Source: Anastatus disparis
Taxonomy: Eukaryota > Arthropoda > Insecta > Hymenoptera > Eupelmidae
Assembly (NCBI GenBank): GCA_017163975.1
Contig: JAFFSR010000307.1
Span: 1,871,001-1,935,000, forward strand
DNA length: 64,000 nucleotides
Direction: 5' to 3'
Both the position numbers and the translations under genes were made by a program. Below, in pieces: positions 10,999 through 23,534 of this stretch. How positions within the stretch are numbered: position 1 is the first letter of the stretch; each line of letters opens with the position of its first letter. The notes under the pieces were generated by a model that was given only the letters and a program-made list of their open reading frames with translations, did not search any database and was not told the DNA's origin.

Positions 10999-11817
10999 TT
11001 TGTTTAATTATTTTTTACGCAATTCGGTTAAATATTAATAGAAAAAAATTTCAAATAAGAGATTTTAAATACTATAACCAAAAGAAAACTTTAATGTATT
11101 TTCATCAATGTATACCTCTGTTATTTTTAAGTATTATTAATTATTAACAATATTTGTGCAAAAAGAATTTCAAATTTAAACTTTCTCTCTATATTCAAAA
11201 TTTTAATCGTTAAGATTCTAATTCTAAACCTTTATCGCTTATGATCTTTTCATACAATTGTTTGTTTATATCTTTAAATTGTCTGTGTTGTTTATTTATG
11301 TCTAACATTTAACACGTCAAATCGGTTATGTGAGTAATTTATTTGCTAACTATCTCAACTTATTCAGCGTTTTCTCAAATTTATTCATTTAATTTCAAAT
11401 AATTTAAATAAACAATTCTTTTGATTGTATCAACTTTCTATTATATTAAAAGTTTTCATTTGAGAGTCACTGACTAGGTTGAGAATCACTATTTACTTTT
11501 ATTTCAATTTATAATTTTATTTTATTTCGCGTGTTAAATTTCTTCTCTTTGTAATAAGCACATATCAACCAATTTGGCGCGTTTGTTTACATTCGCGTCT
11601 TTTCGCTTAGGCTTTTATGGCTTTGGTTACTTTCGATATTTGAAAGCAATTTGAAATTTGACGACTTTTATGTCGTTTCAAATTTTATACATATATCATA
11701 TAGTAATATTTAAATATTACTTTTCCCAAATTTTATTTATTTCAAATTACTTACAACTATCTTTCGCTAGTTAAATTTTTCTTTTTCTTTTTATGACAAT
11801 TTTCTGTATTTTTTATT
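10999..11817. other. AT-rich non-coding stretch in the LTR element
   Basis: No ORF of useful size on the minus strand. It may be leader or decayed gag; I see no motif. Confidence 0.5.
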
Positions 11818-12018
11818 TTATTCTTGTCTTTTACTTATTATTTCAATTTCTCTCTCTACATCATTTAAATGTTCGACTAATCTCGGCATGTTATAATTAA
11901 ATTTTCGCCTAATCTCTAATAATTTCTCTATTATCTTGCTTTCATTACTTTTCATATCACTAACTATTGATTCTAAATCTTCGATTCGAGATTCTAATTT
12001 TTCGAATTTTAAGTACAT
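11818..12018 (-). CDS. Small coiled-coil ORF
   Basis: Sixty-six codons (FEKLESRIEDLESIVSDMKS), strongly charged with heptad spacing of hydrophobics. It lies in the 5' part of the LTR element between PBS and pol. It may be an exon or decayed fragment of a Gag-region protein. Low certainty that it is expressed. Confidence 0.3.
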   Translation of the reverse strand: MYLKFEKLESRIEDLESIVSDMKSNESKIIEKLLEIRRKFNYNMPRLVEHLNDVEREIEIISKRQE

Positions 12019-12055
12019 CAGATTTATGCCGCTATTTTGTTTCTCTATATGAATT

Positions 12056-12340
12056 TTAACTGCTTCTAAAATCTTCTTTTTCTTTTAGTACTACAAAGTC
12101 TGTATTTTCATTATTTTTGATGTTTTTCTCTAATTTATTCTGTATTTTTTTTAATAAGTTTTCTTTTTTTTCTTTTGTATTATTTGTTTTTTCTTTTGAT
12201 TTTACAATGAAATCCACTACTTTTAATTTTTTCTTTTGTTCATTTTCTTTTTGACTTTGTTCTTTTGATTTCAAAATGAAATCTACTACTTTTAATTTAG
12301 ACATTTGCTTTACTTTATGTTTCTTTGTAACCAAAGCCAA
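12056..12340 (-). CDS. Small Lys-rich ORF with internal repeat
   Basis: Ninety-four codons from ATG. The segment KLKVVDFI(L/V)KSKE occurs twice, about 24 residues apart, so the ORF contains a duplicated motif. It is the first ORF after the PBS, the usual place for gag. No Gag domain or zinc knuckle is visible. Confidence 0.35.
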   Translation of the reverse strand: MALVTKKHKVKQMSKLKVVDFILKSKEQSQKENEQKKKLKVVDFIVKSKEKTNNTKEKKENLLKKIQNKLEKNIKNNENTDFVVLKEKEDFRSS

Positions 12341-12584
12341 TTACTAAATTCTATATTTATAATAATTTTACTTTATATTTATTTCTCACGCTTATACCGT
12401 TTTTATAATTTATCACAATTTGTATCTTTTGATTCGCGTTTGTTCACACAAAATCCTCCTAATTTACTCTAGCGTGGGTTACAATAAATATACGCCAATT
12501 ATTCGTTATTTTGCTAGTATTATTTAGCTTTTAAGAAAAAAAAATTTTGATTTTATAGGTTACTCAGTCGTGAGTTTGAAATAT

Positions 12585-12599
12585 ACGTTGTGGGCGCCA
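12585..12599 (-). promoter_or_regulatory. Primer-binding site
   Basis: Two bases inside the 5' LTR, the minus strand reads TGGCGCCCA, complementary to the 3' end of a tRNA of the tRNA-Lys type often used by retroelements. The match is clear for 8-9 bases only. Confidence 0.65.
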
Positions 12600-12601
12600 G
12601 T

Positions 12602-13514
12602 TGTGACGTCACAACTTATTATTTATACGATAACAAGTGTGTAACGCACTTTTAAGTCGCACACGAATTTCTTATTCGTATACGAGCAAGGTTTTTTGTT
12701 TTGATAAACGAGTAAGCTAAGCTAAACCGTGCACCACAGAGACGCCATGCCCTGTAGCTCGGGTTCGTATGCCTAGCTTCCTCAAAGTATATTATTCTTG
12801 ATGATTTTTCCTGAAAAGAAAAGGAAAAAGGAAAGAGGTAACATAGGTTATTATGCCTCATGCATCATCAGTTACGCGAAAACTTTAATCTAATTTGCGC
12901 GCTTTAAATCTTTACTTGCAACAGCGAGAAACTATAAGCTAAGCTTTACTAGAGTCACGCTTATGCAAAAATTTAACTTAGGCTTATGCCTTTTCACAAT
13001 ACTAAAGTTCACTAAACTGTGGTAAAAACGAGTAAAATATACACCACAATTTGCACTAATTGTTAATAAGTAATATGCACTTATCACGAATTTATTTTTA
13101 TTAAAACTTTATTTGTTCACTCGCAGTTAGGAAGTCGCACTTTCGTCAAACTTCTTCACCACCATTCGTGAACAAATAAGGTAAAGAGAAAACAATGACT
13201 CGGAAATTTAGTTTGATTAGACTTTATTAGTCGATAGACGATACACGAGTGCTGGCTCACTCAAGTCTTCCTTGCCAGATCGCCGGGACTTCCTCCCACC
13301 GCTCGTAGTCCCACTCCTTATCGACGCTGTAAGGAGAAAGGGATTTTATACATTATGATATATGCGCGTCGTTCTTAATCATCGCTTGACTGTCAAAATT
13401 CGGGGCGTAGCTGCGCGCTTGTATAAACGCGTTCGCTACCTTTCTATATCCCCTCTCAATCACGCTGATCAACGCGATGCTGTTCTCTCCGCGAGAATCA
13501 TGTATAAGAGGTCT

Positions 13515-13516
<2 letters not shown>
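12602..13516 (-). repeat. LTR (5' LTR of the minus-strand element)
   Basis: A 915-bp partner of 42-956. Transcription of the element would start here and run toward lower coordinates. Confidence 0.95.

Positions 13517-13572
<56 letters not shown>
13517..13572. repeat. (TA)n microsatellite, right part
   Basis: Continuation of the run at 1-41 after the LTR element. ORFs made of Ile-Tyr repeats here are artefacts. Confidence 0.95.
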
Positions 13573-13576
<4 letters not shown>

Positions 13577-15345
13577 ATGCGTTTAAATATAATTTATATT
13601 ATAATTCTATAAATATGGTTGTTATTGGACATTTCTGTAAATATGTATATATTTATTTGTTAGTCAAATTTTTAATATAAATAAATTCTTAAATCAACTA
13701 CAGTAATTTAATTCTTTTCTTTATTTTCAATACTTTATATATTTTCCTCTTACAATTATAACTTTAATTCCACTTATATACCTTCTTACAATTCAATTAA
13801 CAATTAAATACGAAACTTTCGATTAATGTAAATCATACACTTGTATGATAAATATAAATTTGTCATTTATTATTTATAATTATTATCATTTCCGTAACTA
13901 AAATACTTTTATATAAAATAATAGAAGAATTAATGTTATTTTCTAATAATTATTCGTATAACTTTATTATTATATATTCTTTTTCTCTTCTTTTTCTAGA
14001 TATAAATCTTACAATAATTATCTTAGAGTAAAGAAAGTAATTGAACGATTTTCTGAATATTAACAAATATGATTGTATTATTTTAATTTTCTATTTGCGT
14101 CTTAACTATCGTCAACTTGATTCGTAAATTTCGTTAATATAAATAACTCACTAATTAGGAGAGAAAGAGATGAATTTGCTTCCGACTCGATCGTCCCGAT
14201 GTTTTCTATACTTAGACTCCTTAAAATACACGGTGAAAATGTCCGTGGCAGATTAGATTGGGCTTCCTTCTTTAATTTCTCGAACACAGGTTAAGATTAA
14301 GTATGTATTTCGCTCACTGGCACAATTGCCTCTCAATTATAATTTTTAGAACTTGTGTTAATACAATTTTCCTTAATTTAGATAATTCTTTAAGGATTTT
14401 CACGTCACACAAGAATTATTATATTTACTATTGTTAATGGAATAGGCTTCTAGGCTATTCACTAATATTTTCTTAAATGAAAAGATAATTAAAATCTTAA
14501 ATTTAGACAACTTATTATTTAACACTGATTTTATTTCTACAGTGGACCAGCAGAACCGACACTTGCGGATGCTATCTTTCTACGACAAAAGGCACTCGTG
14601 AAACTTCCAGGTTGTTTTTATAACCTTGCGTCCGGGAAATTGGGAGATAAAAAACCCAATCAAACCTCGACGTGTATTTGAATTCATCAGGAAGAAATCA
14701 CCAAAAAAAGTTCATTAGCCTGTTTGCCAATGAAATTCTTATATCTTTCTTCTCTGTCTCTCCTTTACACTTGCGTACAATTCGAGTGTTTTCGCAATAA
14801 AAACGCTGACCGTTGCTGACTCGGTACATCGCATGGAACGGTTTTGAAATAAGACTTCGAATTTTTAAATATAAATTTTAAATCTAAGTGTTATAATTTA
14901 TTATCGTTGTTCAAAATAAAAAATGTAAAAATTTTTCCAATTAGATTTAAGGGTAGTTCCATGAGATGTAACACGGGAGAATATGTTTAAATTTCATGTT
15001 TATATAAAGAGGGACATTGATAAGCCTTAATTGAAATATTATTCCATTATTTAATATCTAAATAAGTAAGTGACCTTATAAATTTTATGAATGAATGTAT
15101 TAATTTTATTTTATGAACGATAGAATTTATGAAAATTCACCCCGAAAAGTTGACGGAGTTACGAATTTTGGTACTTATAAATATTTTTTATCAAGTTGAG
15201 TTAAATTATCTATCCTTTATGCAGTGATATATGTTGAGGGATACTTAGAACTTACGTAAAGTACCTTTTGATTATTATTCACACGCTTATTTAAAAACAC
15301 AATTGACGAAGAATGAATTTTGCCCACGTTTTGAAAAATCATCAT
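13573..15345. other. AT-rich interval, no gene
   Basis: No supported ORF. A GC-richer patch at about 14540-14840 follows a CACGTCACAC motif at 14400 that resembles the edge of the LTR at 42. It could be a decayed solo LTR of another family, but I cannot define its ends. Confidence 0.4.
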
Positions 15346-15746
15346 CAGGGGCGGATTAAGGTTTCGTGGGGCCCTGGGCTATCAACATAACGGGGCCCCC
15401 TTAAAAACAACGTTTTTTCGATATAAAAAATTGAATAATGTTTATAGTTTAAATATTTTTTTCTACTTAGAAGTAAATTATGACTTCTGGAGGATAGCAA
15501 ATTTATTGCCTCTTTTTCTTAAACCGAATTCTTAAAACTAAGTAATAGATTATAAGTGCAGGTAGGCAATAAAGATTTGTTTAGATTTGAAGAGATTATT
15601 AATTTTTATATGAAATTTTAAAAGTTATTAAAATAAATCAGATATAATAAATTATTCAATAAATTTTTAATTATCTTTAAATATTTTAAATATTACAAAT
15701 TAGAATACACGATGAATATAAAAAATTTCGATTTAAAATCATACAA

Positions 15747-18700
15747 TTAAACTTTGAAAGCTTTTTTTCTTGATTTATCTTTGGCGAATCTATCAATTAA
15801 ATCATCAAAACTTAAATTTCGAAGTAATTCATTTTTAATACTTAATCTAGCTAAAGATGATAATCTTTCATCTAGCATATTTGCTCGCAATACATTTTTC
15901 AATCGTTTCAAAACTGAAAATGATCTTTCGGACTCACAATTTGCTATGGGTATAGTTAAAAGTAGTCTATACGCTATGCATACGTTTGGGAAAACTTGTA
16001 CCATATCTAGGTCTATTATCCAGTTTAACACCTTTAAAGGATTGAGCATTGAATCTTTATCTCTGTTTTCTGTTCGATTTGAAAAAAAACCTTTAGGTTG
16101 TAATTTTAATCGGGTTATAAAATGCTCTAGTTCCCATAATAAATCGTCTGCCAAGTCTCTTGAATATACTTTTACAAGCTTTTCTGCACTCTCTGTAATT
16201 CCATGAATGTCCATATTCAACAAATTAGTTAAAAATCCAAACAATGCTATAACGTGATTATAAGCTTTGCTTCGTTTACGTAACTCTGAGATAAGCTTGT
16301 CTATGATAACGTAAAAAGTTTCTACCTTAAATTTTTCAGATCCGAATAAAGTTTCAGCTTGCGTTTGTCCATCAGCTAATTTTTTAATCTTTTTGCGTGT
16401 GTTTGAATCTGAATAATTTTGATCTACATGTAGACTAAGCTTTCTCGCTTCTAGTTCAATATTGGAAAATTCACTACGCAAATTTTGTACAAAATCTACT
16501 AATGACAGCAACATATTATTTGCAGAAATTAAGTCAACATCAATTTTCTGCATATACTGACTAGTAGCGTTGAATCTATTAAGTACGCGATTCCAAAAAA
16601 TTGTCATAAAAGCATTTTTGAGCTTTACGATATGATTAAGTAATGCTGAAGCTTCTTGACGTGTTTCGCTTTTTTGATCCAAATCATTACTTAAAATAGT
16701 CAATGCTTCGTAAATACCATTAAAATTCGATTCTAACGCTTTAGTAGCATCTGCTCTACAAGACCATCTCGTTTTTGACAAGCTAGTTACGCTTGAGTTA
16801 TTTTGATTTTTTTAAATATTCCATCTATGAGTAGATGCACTAAAAAAAGCATAACATCGTTTTAAAATTCCGAAGAACTGTATTGCATCTATACATTCGT
16901 CAACGCTGCACTCCTCTACTAAATTTAAAGAATGCCCAATGCAAGGCACATAGATCGCCAATTCGTTTTTTGCTCTTAGGCATGCTTGTAAGTCAGCATA
17001 TTTTCCAGACATATTACTAGCATTGTCATAAGTCTGAGCACGGCAGTTATTGATATCAATATCATGTTCACTGAGTAAACTCAATATATCGGCACTCAAC
17101 GAAACACCTTTATGGCTTTTTATTTGTAAATAACAAAAAAAGCGTTCATATACATAACCATCCAGAAAATAGCGAAAAATTACAGCTAATTGATCAACAT
17201 GGGAAACGTCGGGTGTGGAATTCACTACAAGTCCCCAATACTTTGCTTTTAAAATTTCATTTTTGAATTGTTGTAAAACCTGATCTGCCATCAAATCAAC
17301 AAATTCTTCACAAATCGTCTTAGACAAGTAAGACACGTTTCCACTCCCTTTTTGTGCGTAAGTTTCAATATGCTCCTTTAGAATAGGATCGTACTGAGCT
17401 ATTAATTCTAATAGACCAAGGTAATTACCATTATGTGGAGATCCTATAATTTCATTTTTGCCTCAAAAAGGAAGTGCTCTCTCAGCTAAAAATTTTATGA
17501 CTGCAACTAATCTTCTTAAAATTTTTGTCCAGTAGTGTACTTCGTTTCCCATGGCATCAATTAGATTTTTATCAATTCGCTTATTTTTTGAAATATAATC
17601 AAACCAACTCATCATATGCTGCTGATGCTCTTTATTATTTTCATGATCACTAAGTGATTCAGAAATATTTTTCCAATTACAAAAACCTTTTCTAACAAAT
17701 ACATTATTACTGCCTTTTGAAAATAATTTGCACGTTAAACAAAAAACTGCACCCGTTGATTCTGAAAACATTAGCCACTTTCTTAAAACCATTTCACCAT
17801 TTTTTAATTTTCGATAAAAATGATTAGCCGAAAAATATCTATTTTGTTTTTCGTACTGTCGTTTAGAACTTTTAAAATTTGAGTCTTTATTTTGAAAAAA
17901 CGCATAATCTTCTTTTAAATATTTTTCACGTTCGTTATCGCTTAAATCTAATGGCCACTTTGCGAGATCTTTCTGAACACTTTAGAAATAAAATAATTTG
18001 TATACTTTAAATTTTTAATAAAATTAAATTTTTTAAAATTATAATTTATATAAAAAATATACCTAACATCACATTTTTTAAAGCCACTGTAGAATTATCA
18101 CAACTAGAATTTATTCTGCAAACATTCTCATTAAAATGATTTTCAATTGATGTAACATTGTTCAAAGCATGAGCTAAAAAGATGTTAAAAAACAAAAAAG
18201 GATTATAATAAATATTTAAGTTATTGTCACGCATAAAATCAAATTATTTAAGTTTTTTAAAAAATTACCTATTTCACTCTGATCCATGCTTTCAAAGGTC
18301 AAAGAGTTGGACTCATTATTTAATTGACTGCCAGTAAAAGGTTCATCCATAATTTGGGTATCATTAAGAAACTTGGATTTTATATCAAAATTCTCATTGT
18401 TTGAATTCAATTTTGATGCAATAGATTCGTTCCTCAATTCATCTATTGTGATTAGATAATTAGATGAAATATTTTTAAAAAATGAGTTTTAAAAAAGATG
18501 TCTTATATATATTATGAAATTCTGTCTAACATTTTGAAGATAATTTCAATCAATATAAATAAGAAAACATTACAATAAGATTAAATTCATATATCAAGAT
18601 TCACGCATAAATTAATACAAATATATTTTGTCAACAATGAAAAAAAAATGATTGACTGTTATAATTATTAAAATTTAAATAAAAATATATAGTAGTCATG

Positions 18701-19461
18701 GGACAGAAGCTATGTTTCTATTATATATAAGTATAGAGATTCGGAAGTATGGCACTTTCGGATGAAATCAAATTTAAAATTAAGCATTTGATATTCATGA
18801 AAAGCTAATAATCTTTGAATAGATTTAAACAAATGATTAAAATTATGATGATATAATTTAATTATAAAAGCATGGTTTCACAGTTATTCAAGTAAATATT
18901 CGTTACGAGAAAGCTTTCTACGTAAGTATTACTATACTCAAAAGCACAGATAAGAAATTCGCTACTCTTACGGTGTAGCGAAAACATTATTCTTGAACTA
19001 CAATTCTTCGAACGGTATATGCCACCAATTTTAAATTAAAAAATATCAAACTACAAGAATTACTAATTACCTGAATAATCTGTATATGATCTAGAAAAGT
19101 CAGTTGATGTATTTGTATGTTCCTCATTTTGAACTCTAGTATTCTCCTTTGTACATATATTACTATCGTTTTTTATTTCACTTTGTTTCATTTTATTTGA
19201 ATCAATAGTTTCAATAGTTTGAACTTCATTGTCATTATCATTACCGAAACAATTTGAATTTTTTGTATCAAATTCTGTGGTATCTAATGGAATTTTTTGA
19301 ATTTCATCTTTTTTATGATTATCTACATTTATAGATTCAGTGAGAATAGATGAAGATGGTTTAAGAAAACTAGTCAATTTGGGTAGTTTGCTCAGTGATT
19401 CTTCTTTTTTTACTTTTCTTTTTCTTTTTTCCGCCCCACTAAGATATCTTCTTGAATCCAT
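15747..19461 (-). pseudogene. hAT transposase gene, four exons, two in-frame stops
   Basis: Exon 1 (19461-19071) has the N-terminus GAEKRKRKVKKEE, LPKLTSFLKP. Exons 2 (18442-18269) and 3 (18173-18063) have good GT/AG edges and matching phase 1. Exon 4 starts near 17979 and holds the rest: a TTF-type zinc finger (FCLTCKLF, ~17780-17600), the DUF4371 core (LVVNSTPDVSHVDQL, CRAQTYDNASNMSGKY) and the hAT dimerisation end (NCESERSFSVLKRLKN). Stops in frame: TGA at 17463-17465, where an Arg codon CGA is likely ancestral, and TAA at 16812-16814. The exon 3/4 phase does not fit, so either a one-base indel or another acceptor is involved. Transposase would cut at the terminal repeats. Confidence 0.88.
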
Positions 19462-20282
19462 TTTTACGATTTAAATTTTAATATTCAATCATAAAATAGA
19501 AATGCGAGAGTAGATACTCTTATTATTGAGTTATTAGATATTATAAATTTATTCTTCTAAATAAACACTAATTATCAAAGATCGATGAAATGAGCAGTTA
19601 CGTTCAAAAAATCATTAAAAGAAAGGTTAGGAAATCAACTCGTTCTCGAAAGAATCCGCACATAGATTGACGGGAAGAAAACATTCGAAACAACAGTGCA
19701 TGTTTCCATAATTTTTCTGCGAAAATACACGTCGCGCGACTAAGTGTTGTAGAATATATTACGTGGAATTTTTTTATATATTGTAATACGCAGAACTGAG
19801 TAGGTTTTAATAGTTTGATTTTTCATCATTGGGCAGTCTTTTATCAATATGATGAACTCTATATTATTTTATAATATATGTGAGATACTATAATGAATTT
19901 AAAAAATGATATAATGAGTAACCAATTAATAGACGCGACTCGCATTTTCTTGCAACTATTGGGCTGTCTAAGTACTACAAAGTCTTTCATTGGCCGGATT
20001 TTTTGGAACTATTTTTAATTTCAACTTGAAATAACCAAAGCATAAATATATTGCAAATTAAGGCATATTTAATACTAGTAAATTCCATATCTTTATTATC
20101 GATGATTAAAATATAAATAAAATAATGATAAACAAATTTTTACTTTCTTTTAAAATCTTTTGAAAATGGCTATTATATATTTATAAAAAAATCATCTATC
20201 AAAATCAATTTACATTATTTTATAAGGATTTATTAATTATTTTAAATATTTTGTCAAACATAATTGTATTTTGGAGGTTTTC

Positions 20283-20317
20283 TTATACACGATAAATTAA
20301 TTATTTATCGTGTATAA
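20283..20317. repeat. Perfect 15-bp hairpin in hAT
   Basis: TTATACACGATAAAT and its exact inverse separated by 5 bases. It may be a tiny MITE remnant or a subterminal structure of the hAT. Confidence 0.7.
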
Positions 20318-20450
20318 AAAAAATAATGAAATTTATTTGTTCTATCGAGAAGTACCAAAATTTTTTTAGTGCAAATACTTTTGCAAACTTTAAAAAAATA
20401 AAAGAAGAGAAAAATTTTATTTTTTTGTTCGACCCTTGTTTTCTACTCTA

Positions 20451-20655
20451 AAGCGGGGCAAGACACCATACTTAAGGGAAAAAATTTTTATATCTTAATT
20501 TAGTTAAGAACATAACAATCTGTTTAATAAATATAAAAACTTTTGTTGCGATCATTGATACAAAAGTTTTAATATTTATTTAATAGATTATGATATTTTT
20601 TACTAAATTAAGATATAAAAACTTTCTTCCTTAAGTATGGCATCTTACCCCGCTT
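20451..20655. mobile_element. TA-flanked MITE inside the hAT
   Basis: A 205-bp foldback with arms of about 50 bp beginning AAGCGGGGCAAGACACC and ending in the inverse (GGCATCTTACCCCGCTT). TA lies on both sides (20449-20450, 20656-20657), as for Tc1/mariner-type MITEs. No ORF. Confidence 0.85.
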
Positions 20656-20814
20656 TACTATATAAATTTTACAAACTAAAAAAAATTTTTTCATTTAATA
20701 CTTGCAAACATTTTTTCAACAACCTTATTCTATTCGGGGCCCCCTGACAACCGGGGCCCGGGGCTATAGCCCTACCTAGCCCCCCCTTTAATCCGCCCCT
20801 GATCACCATATAAG

Positions 20815-21240
20815 TGTTTCAAGGTTCACTCCCCACTATGTGTCTCGTAAGAATCTATCAATATTAAGTGCATGACATTTTGTTTGTACTATATTAATGT
20901 GTGATTAATAAGTCATTTTACAATCAAAAATTATTCCCAAAAAATTAGCTGTCTCATTTGATTTATTGTCCCTAGAAGAATGTTTTTATTATTGAAATGT
21001 ATTTATTTTATTCTTTTTTTTTGGAGTAAAATCTAGACCTATATTACAGCTATTAGTTCGAATTGTATTTATAGTATTTTCAACAATCTCTCTACCATTA
21101 ATAAGCGGAGAGATGTTGAAATAGACCGTAATATTATCGGTGAAATACGAAACTGTAACGTCTCCTGGAATATTGTTACTGATATTACAAACATACAATG
21201 CTGCATGCAACAGTAGACTGAGAGCGACGCCTTGAGAAAC
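20815..21240 (-). pseudogene. Non-LTR RT fragment, 3' half (palm and thumb)
   Basis: The minus strand reads SQGVALSLLLHAALYVCNIS, a decayed ..PQGVALSPLLYALYV motif, then YFTDNITVYF, the relic of the FADD catalytic box with the first Asp lost. Toward 20815 other frames give NFLGIIFDCKMT and FLRDT, the RT thumb. It is an I/Jockey/R1-like RT. It begins exactly where the inverted repeat 21243-21843 ends. The matching 5' half of such an RT is at 55936-56760 on the same strand. Confidence 0.75.
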
Positions 21241-21242
21241 TT

Positions 21243-21843
21243 TATATGGCTGATTCCATTTCAAATAGAACAGCCTGTATACACTCAAGTCACCACTGCA
21301 CTGATAAAGTATGTTATTCTATTCTGAAAATAAAGAGACACTAATTTTTTTTTGTGCTGAAATATCAAAATTGCATAAGAAATGCACATTTGAAAATTGC
21401 ATACAAGAACTAAATGTTCAAACTGAAAAAGTTGACAATAACTTTAGAGGGCTATCGTTTTACCAATTTTCAATGAATTTCGGTAAACCTTTTTTTGTTT
21501 TATTCTGTTTTGAGCCCCTTTAATTAAGTACAAAGAATTAAAACAAAACTAAAAAAAGACTGAGATATATGCATTTTACCAAAAAATGCACTTTTTATGC
21601 ACATGCATTTTTCTCAAAGAGACCATCTTTTTTTTTTTGCTGAAATTTTTTGAGCTGATAGAGAGCCAAATTACCTATATAATGGTACCTGTTTGATCCC
21701 GTATTTTTTTATTTGGAGCGACAGAACAATTCACAAATTTTATTATTGAAAAATGCTTTTATATACGTTTGGAAGTCTTAAGCAATCTACATTCAAACGC
21801 TGTCACATGCTTCGCTTATCATTTGTATACGTTTGTATGTATG
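21243..21843 (+). repeat. 601-bp inverted repeat, copy 1
   Basis: Matches 55329-55930 in inverse orientation over its whole length with perhaps 12-15% differences by eye. Both copies turn the same end (TATATGG(C/T)TGATT) toward an RT fragment. The ORF at 21311-21523 has a counterpart in the other copy, but broken composition suggests repeat, not gene. Confidence 0.85.
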
Positions 21844-21937
21844 TTGCAATGGGTTCAAAATGCATTTTTATTATTAAAATGAAGGAAAAATTTTAATTAA
21901 GTTAATATGCAGGATCAGTCGATAAAGTAGATCGGTT

Positions 21938-22326
21938 TTAAGAGGAGGTCACGTATCTCTGTCCTTTTCTAATCAAAGAAATGATTTTTTTACAAAAACT
22001 AATAACTTTATCAAAAAATGAAGAGAAAGCCGCATCTTGTATCAAAAAAAGCAATATTTTCTTTGATAAGAAAAAATTAATTTTATTGCTTCGTTCTCAA
22101 GAAAACCTTGAGAAACTTAAATCATAGAGGTTAGGGTGGACAATTTGGTTTTTCAAGGTTTTCTTGAGAACGAAGCAATAAAATTAATTTTTTCTTATCA
22201 AAGAAAATATTGCTTTTTTTGATACAAAATGCGGCTTTCTCTTCATTTTTTGATGAACTTATTAGTTTTTGTGAAAAAATTATTTCTTTGATTAGAAAAG
22301 GACAGAGATACGTAACCTCCTCTTAA
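21938..22326. mobile_element. TTAA-flanked foldback element A
   Basis: TTAA at 21938-21941 and 22323-22326. Arms of about 150 bp begin GAGGAGGTCACGTATCTC and are almost perfect inverses around a ~75-bp centre. No ORF. Non-autonomous; TTAA duplications are used by Kolobok and piggyBac elements. Confidence 0.88.
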
Positions 22327-23534
22327 GATATTTTCAAGATAAACAAAAAAATAATAATTAGAAAAATTTAGTTTTTATTCAAGAATTTTCTATAAAAAAA
22401 TTTTCAATAAATTATTAATTTTTTTGAAATTCAACATTAATTCAAATTTAAATGAAAAGTCCGCCGTAGCTCGTTTCGCGTATTGGAATCTCATTCGCCG
22501 AGGGACCAAAAGAGAAGCACAGCGCTCCTTGTCTCTCACTATTGGTAAGAGAAAGAGGCAAAGAGGCGCGATTCTAACGCGTCGGTACGATGTTACACTT
22601 AATTATAACATTAATTCAATGAATTTCTTAGTCATTTAACTCAATGAATAAGGGAGTTATTACAGAAACAATTCAAGTTAAACATTTTTTTTCATTATTA
22701 GATTATTCTAAGATTTTAAATTAACTAACATATGAAGTAATCATTATTAAAAATATATAAGTTAAAGTAAGTTTGAATCCCTAGCGTAAACGGGGCTTTT
22801 AAAGCATCTAATTACTAACAAAGATTTTAGAACGGAATTAATTGAATTAAATGATAATTTTTAAGAAAAAAACATAGTAATTCTATAATTTAATATTTTT
22901 TTTTATAAGATAAGGTACTTTCCATAAATAAGTTTGCATCTTAAGGGCAATTTCCGATTTAAGTAATACATTTATTATCTAATGCGATCTCTAGATGGGG
23001 GTATCCATGTATGCTGGGAATAAATACAAAGAGGTCTCCGCGCATATCTACTTAACAGCATAGATGAAGTAGATTACCTAGATAACCAATGATGTAAGAG
23101 GGGATCAGTGAGCTCCAGCTCACGCAGCGAGAGAAACTAATCATGATTCTCTCTCGCACCGTCTTAGTTTTTACTACTATTAGACTCAAATTATTTTTTT
23201 TTCTTTTGTTTCCTCTATTTAAAGTAGGAAAGAGACATGATTTTTTATTTGTTTTTCTTAAGTATTTTTTTATTTATTTCCTTGCTCTATAAATATTTCT
23301 GATTTAATTACAATAGATAGAGCAAGTGTTAAGTAACAGATAAAAATAAATACCTTGAAAATCATTTCGCGAGTGAACTTGAACTTGTTTTTTTTTTGCT
23401 TTTATTAGTAATCCTGCGTATAAGTTATATCTTTGCAGAATTACTTGCAATAATTATTGATTTAAAATAGAGTCAGTGTAATAACAGCAATTGTGTACTA
23501 ACCCATATAACAAATAAAAATATTTTTTTTTGAT
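22327..23534. other. Intergenic, no supported gene
   Basis: AT-rich with GC-richer patches at 22455-22600 and 23000-23160. A 71-codon ORF at 22424-22639 spans the first patch but has no recognisable domain. The patches may be pieces of unrecognised repeats. Confidence 0.4.

Larger units (their letters stand above)
42..13516 (-). mobile_element. Gypsy-like LTR retrotransposon, complete, with nested CR1-like insertion
   Basis: Two 915-bp direct repeats (42-956, 12602-13516) begin TG and end CA and flank a minus-strand pol, a primer-binding site and a polypurine tract. A 4-bp ATAT duplication fits both edges but is ambiguous because the target is (TA)n. Total 13475 bp, of which 1527-6912 is a later insertion, so the element itself is about 8.1 kb. 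Order on the minus strand: LTR, PBS, small charged ORFs, RT-RNase H-integrase, a 3' ORF, PPT, LTR. Domain order RT-RH-IN is that of Gypsy (Metaviridae-type) elements. I find no clear gag or protease. Pol carries an in-frame stop and a frameshift, so this copy is probably not autonomous although its LTRs look young. Confidence 0.93.
15346..20801 (-). mobile_element. hAT DNA transposon (ZMYM1/DUF4371 type)
   Basis: Starts CAGGGGCGGATTAAGG and ends in the inverse form CCTTTAATCCGCCCCTG, with inner GC-rich arms full of GGGGCC. Flanks are ATCATCAT (15338-15345) and ATCACCAT (20802-20809), an 8-bp target duplication with one change, as expected for hAT. It contains a spliced transposase on the minus strand. 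It inserted just past the readable part of a non-LTR RT fragment (20815-21240). Its two stops make this copy defective. Confidence 0.93.

Noticed and set aside
13362..13680. ORFs with Ile-Tyr repeats
   Set aside because: LTR edge read into the (TA)n microsatellite.
22424..22639. 71-codon ORF
   Set aside because: No domain, no second copy, and it spans a GC patch with AT-rich ends; chance ORF.
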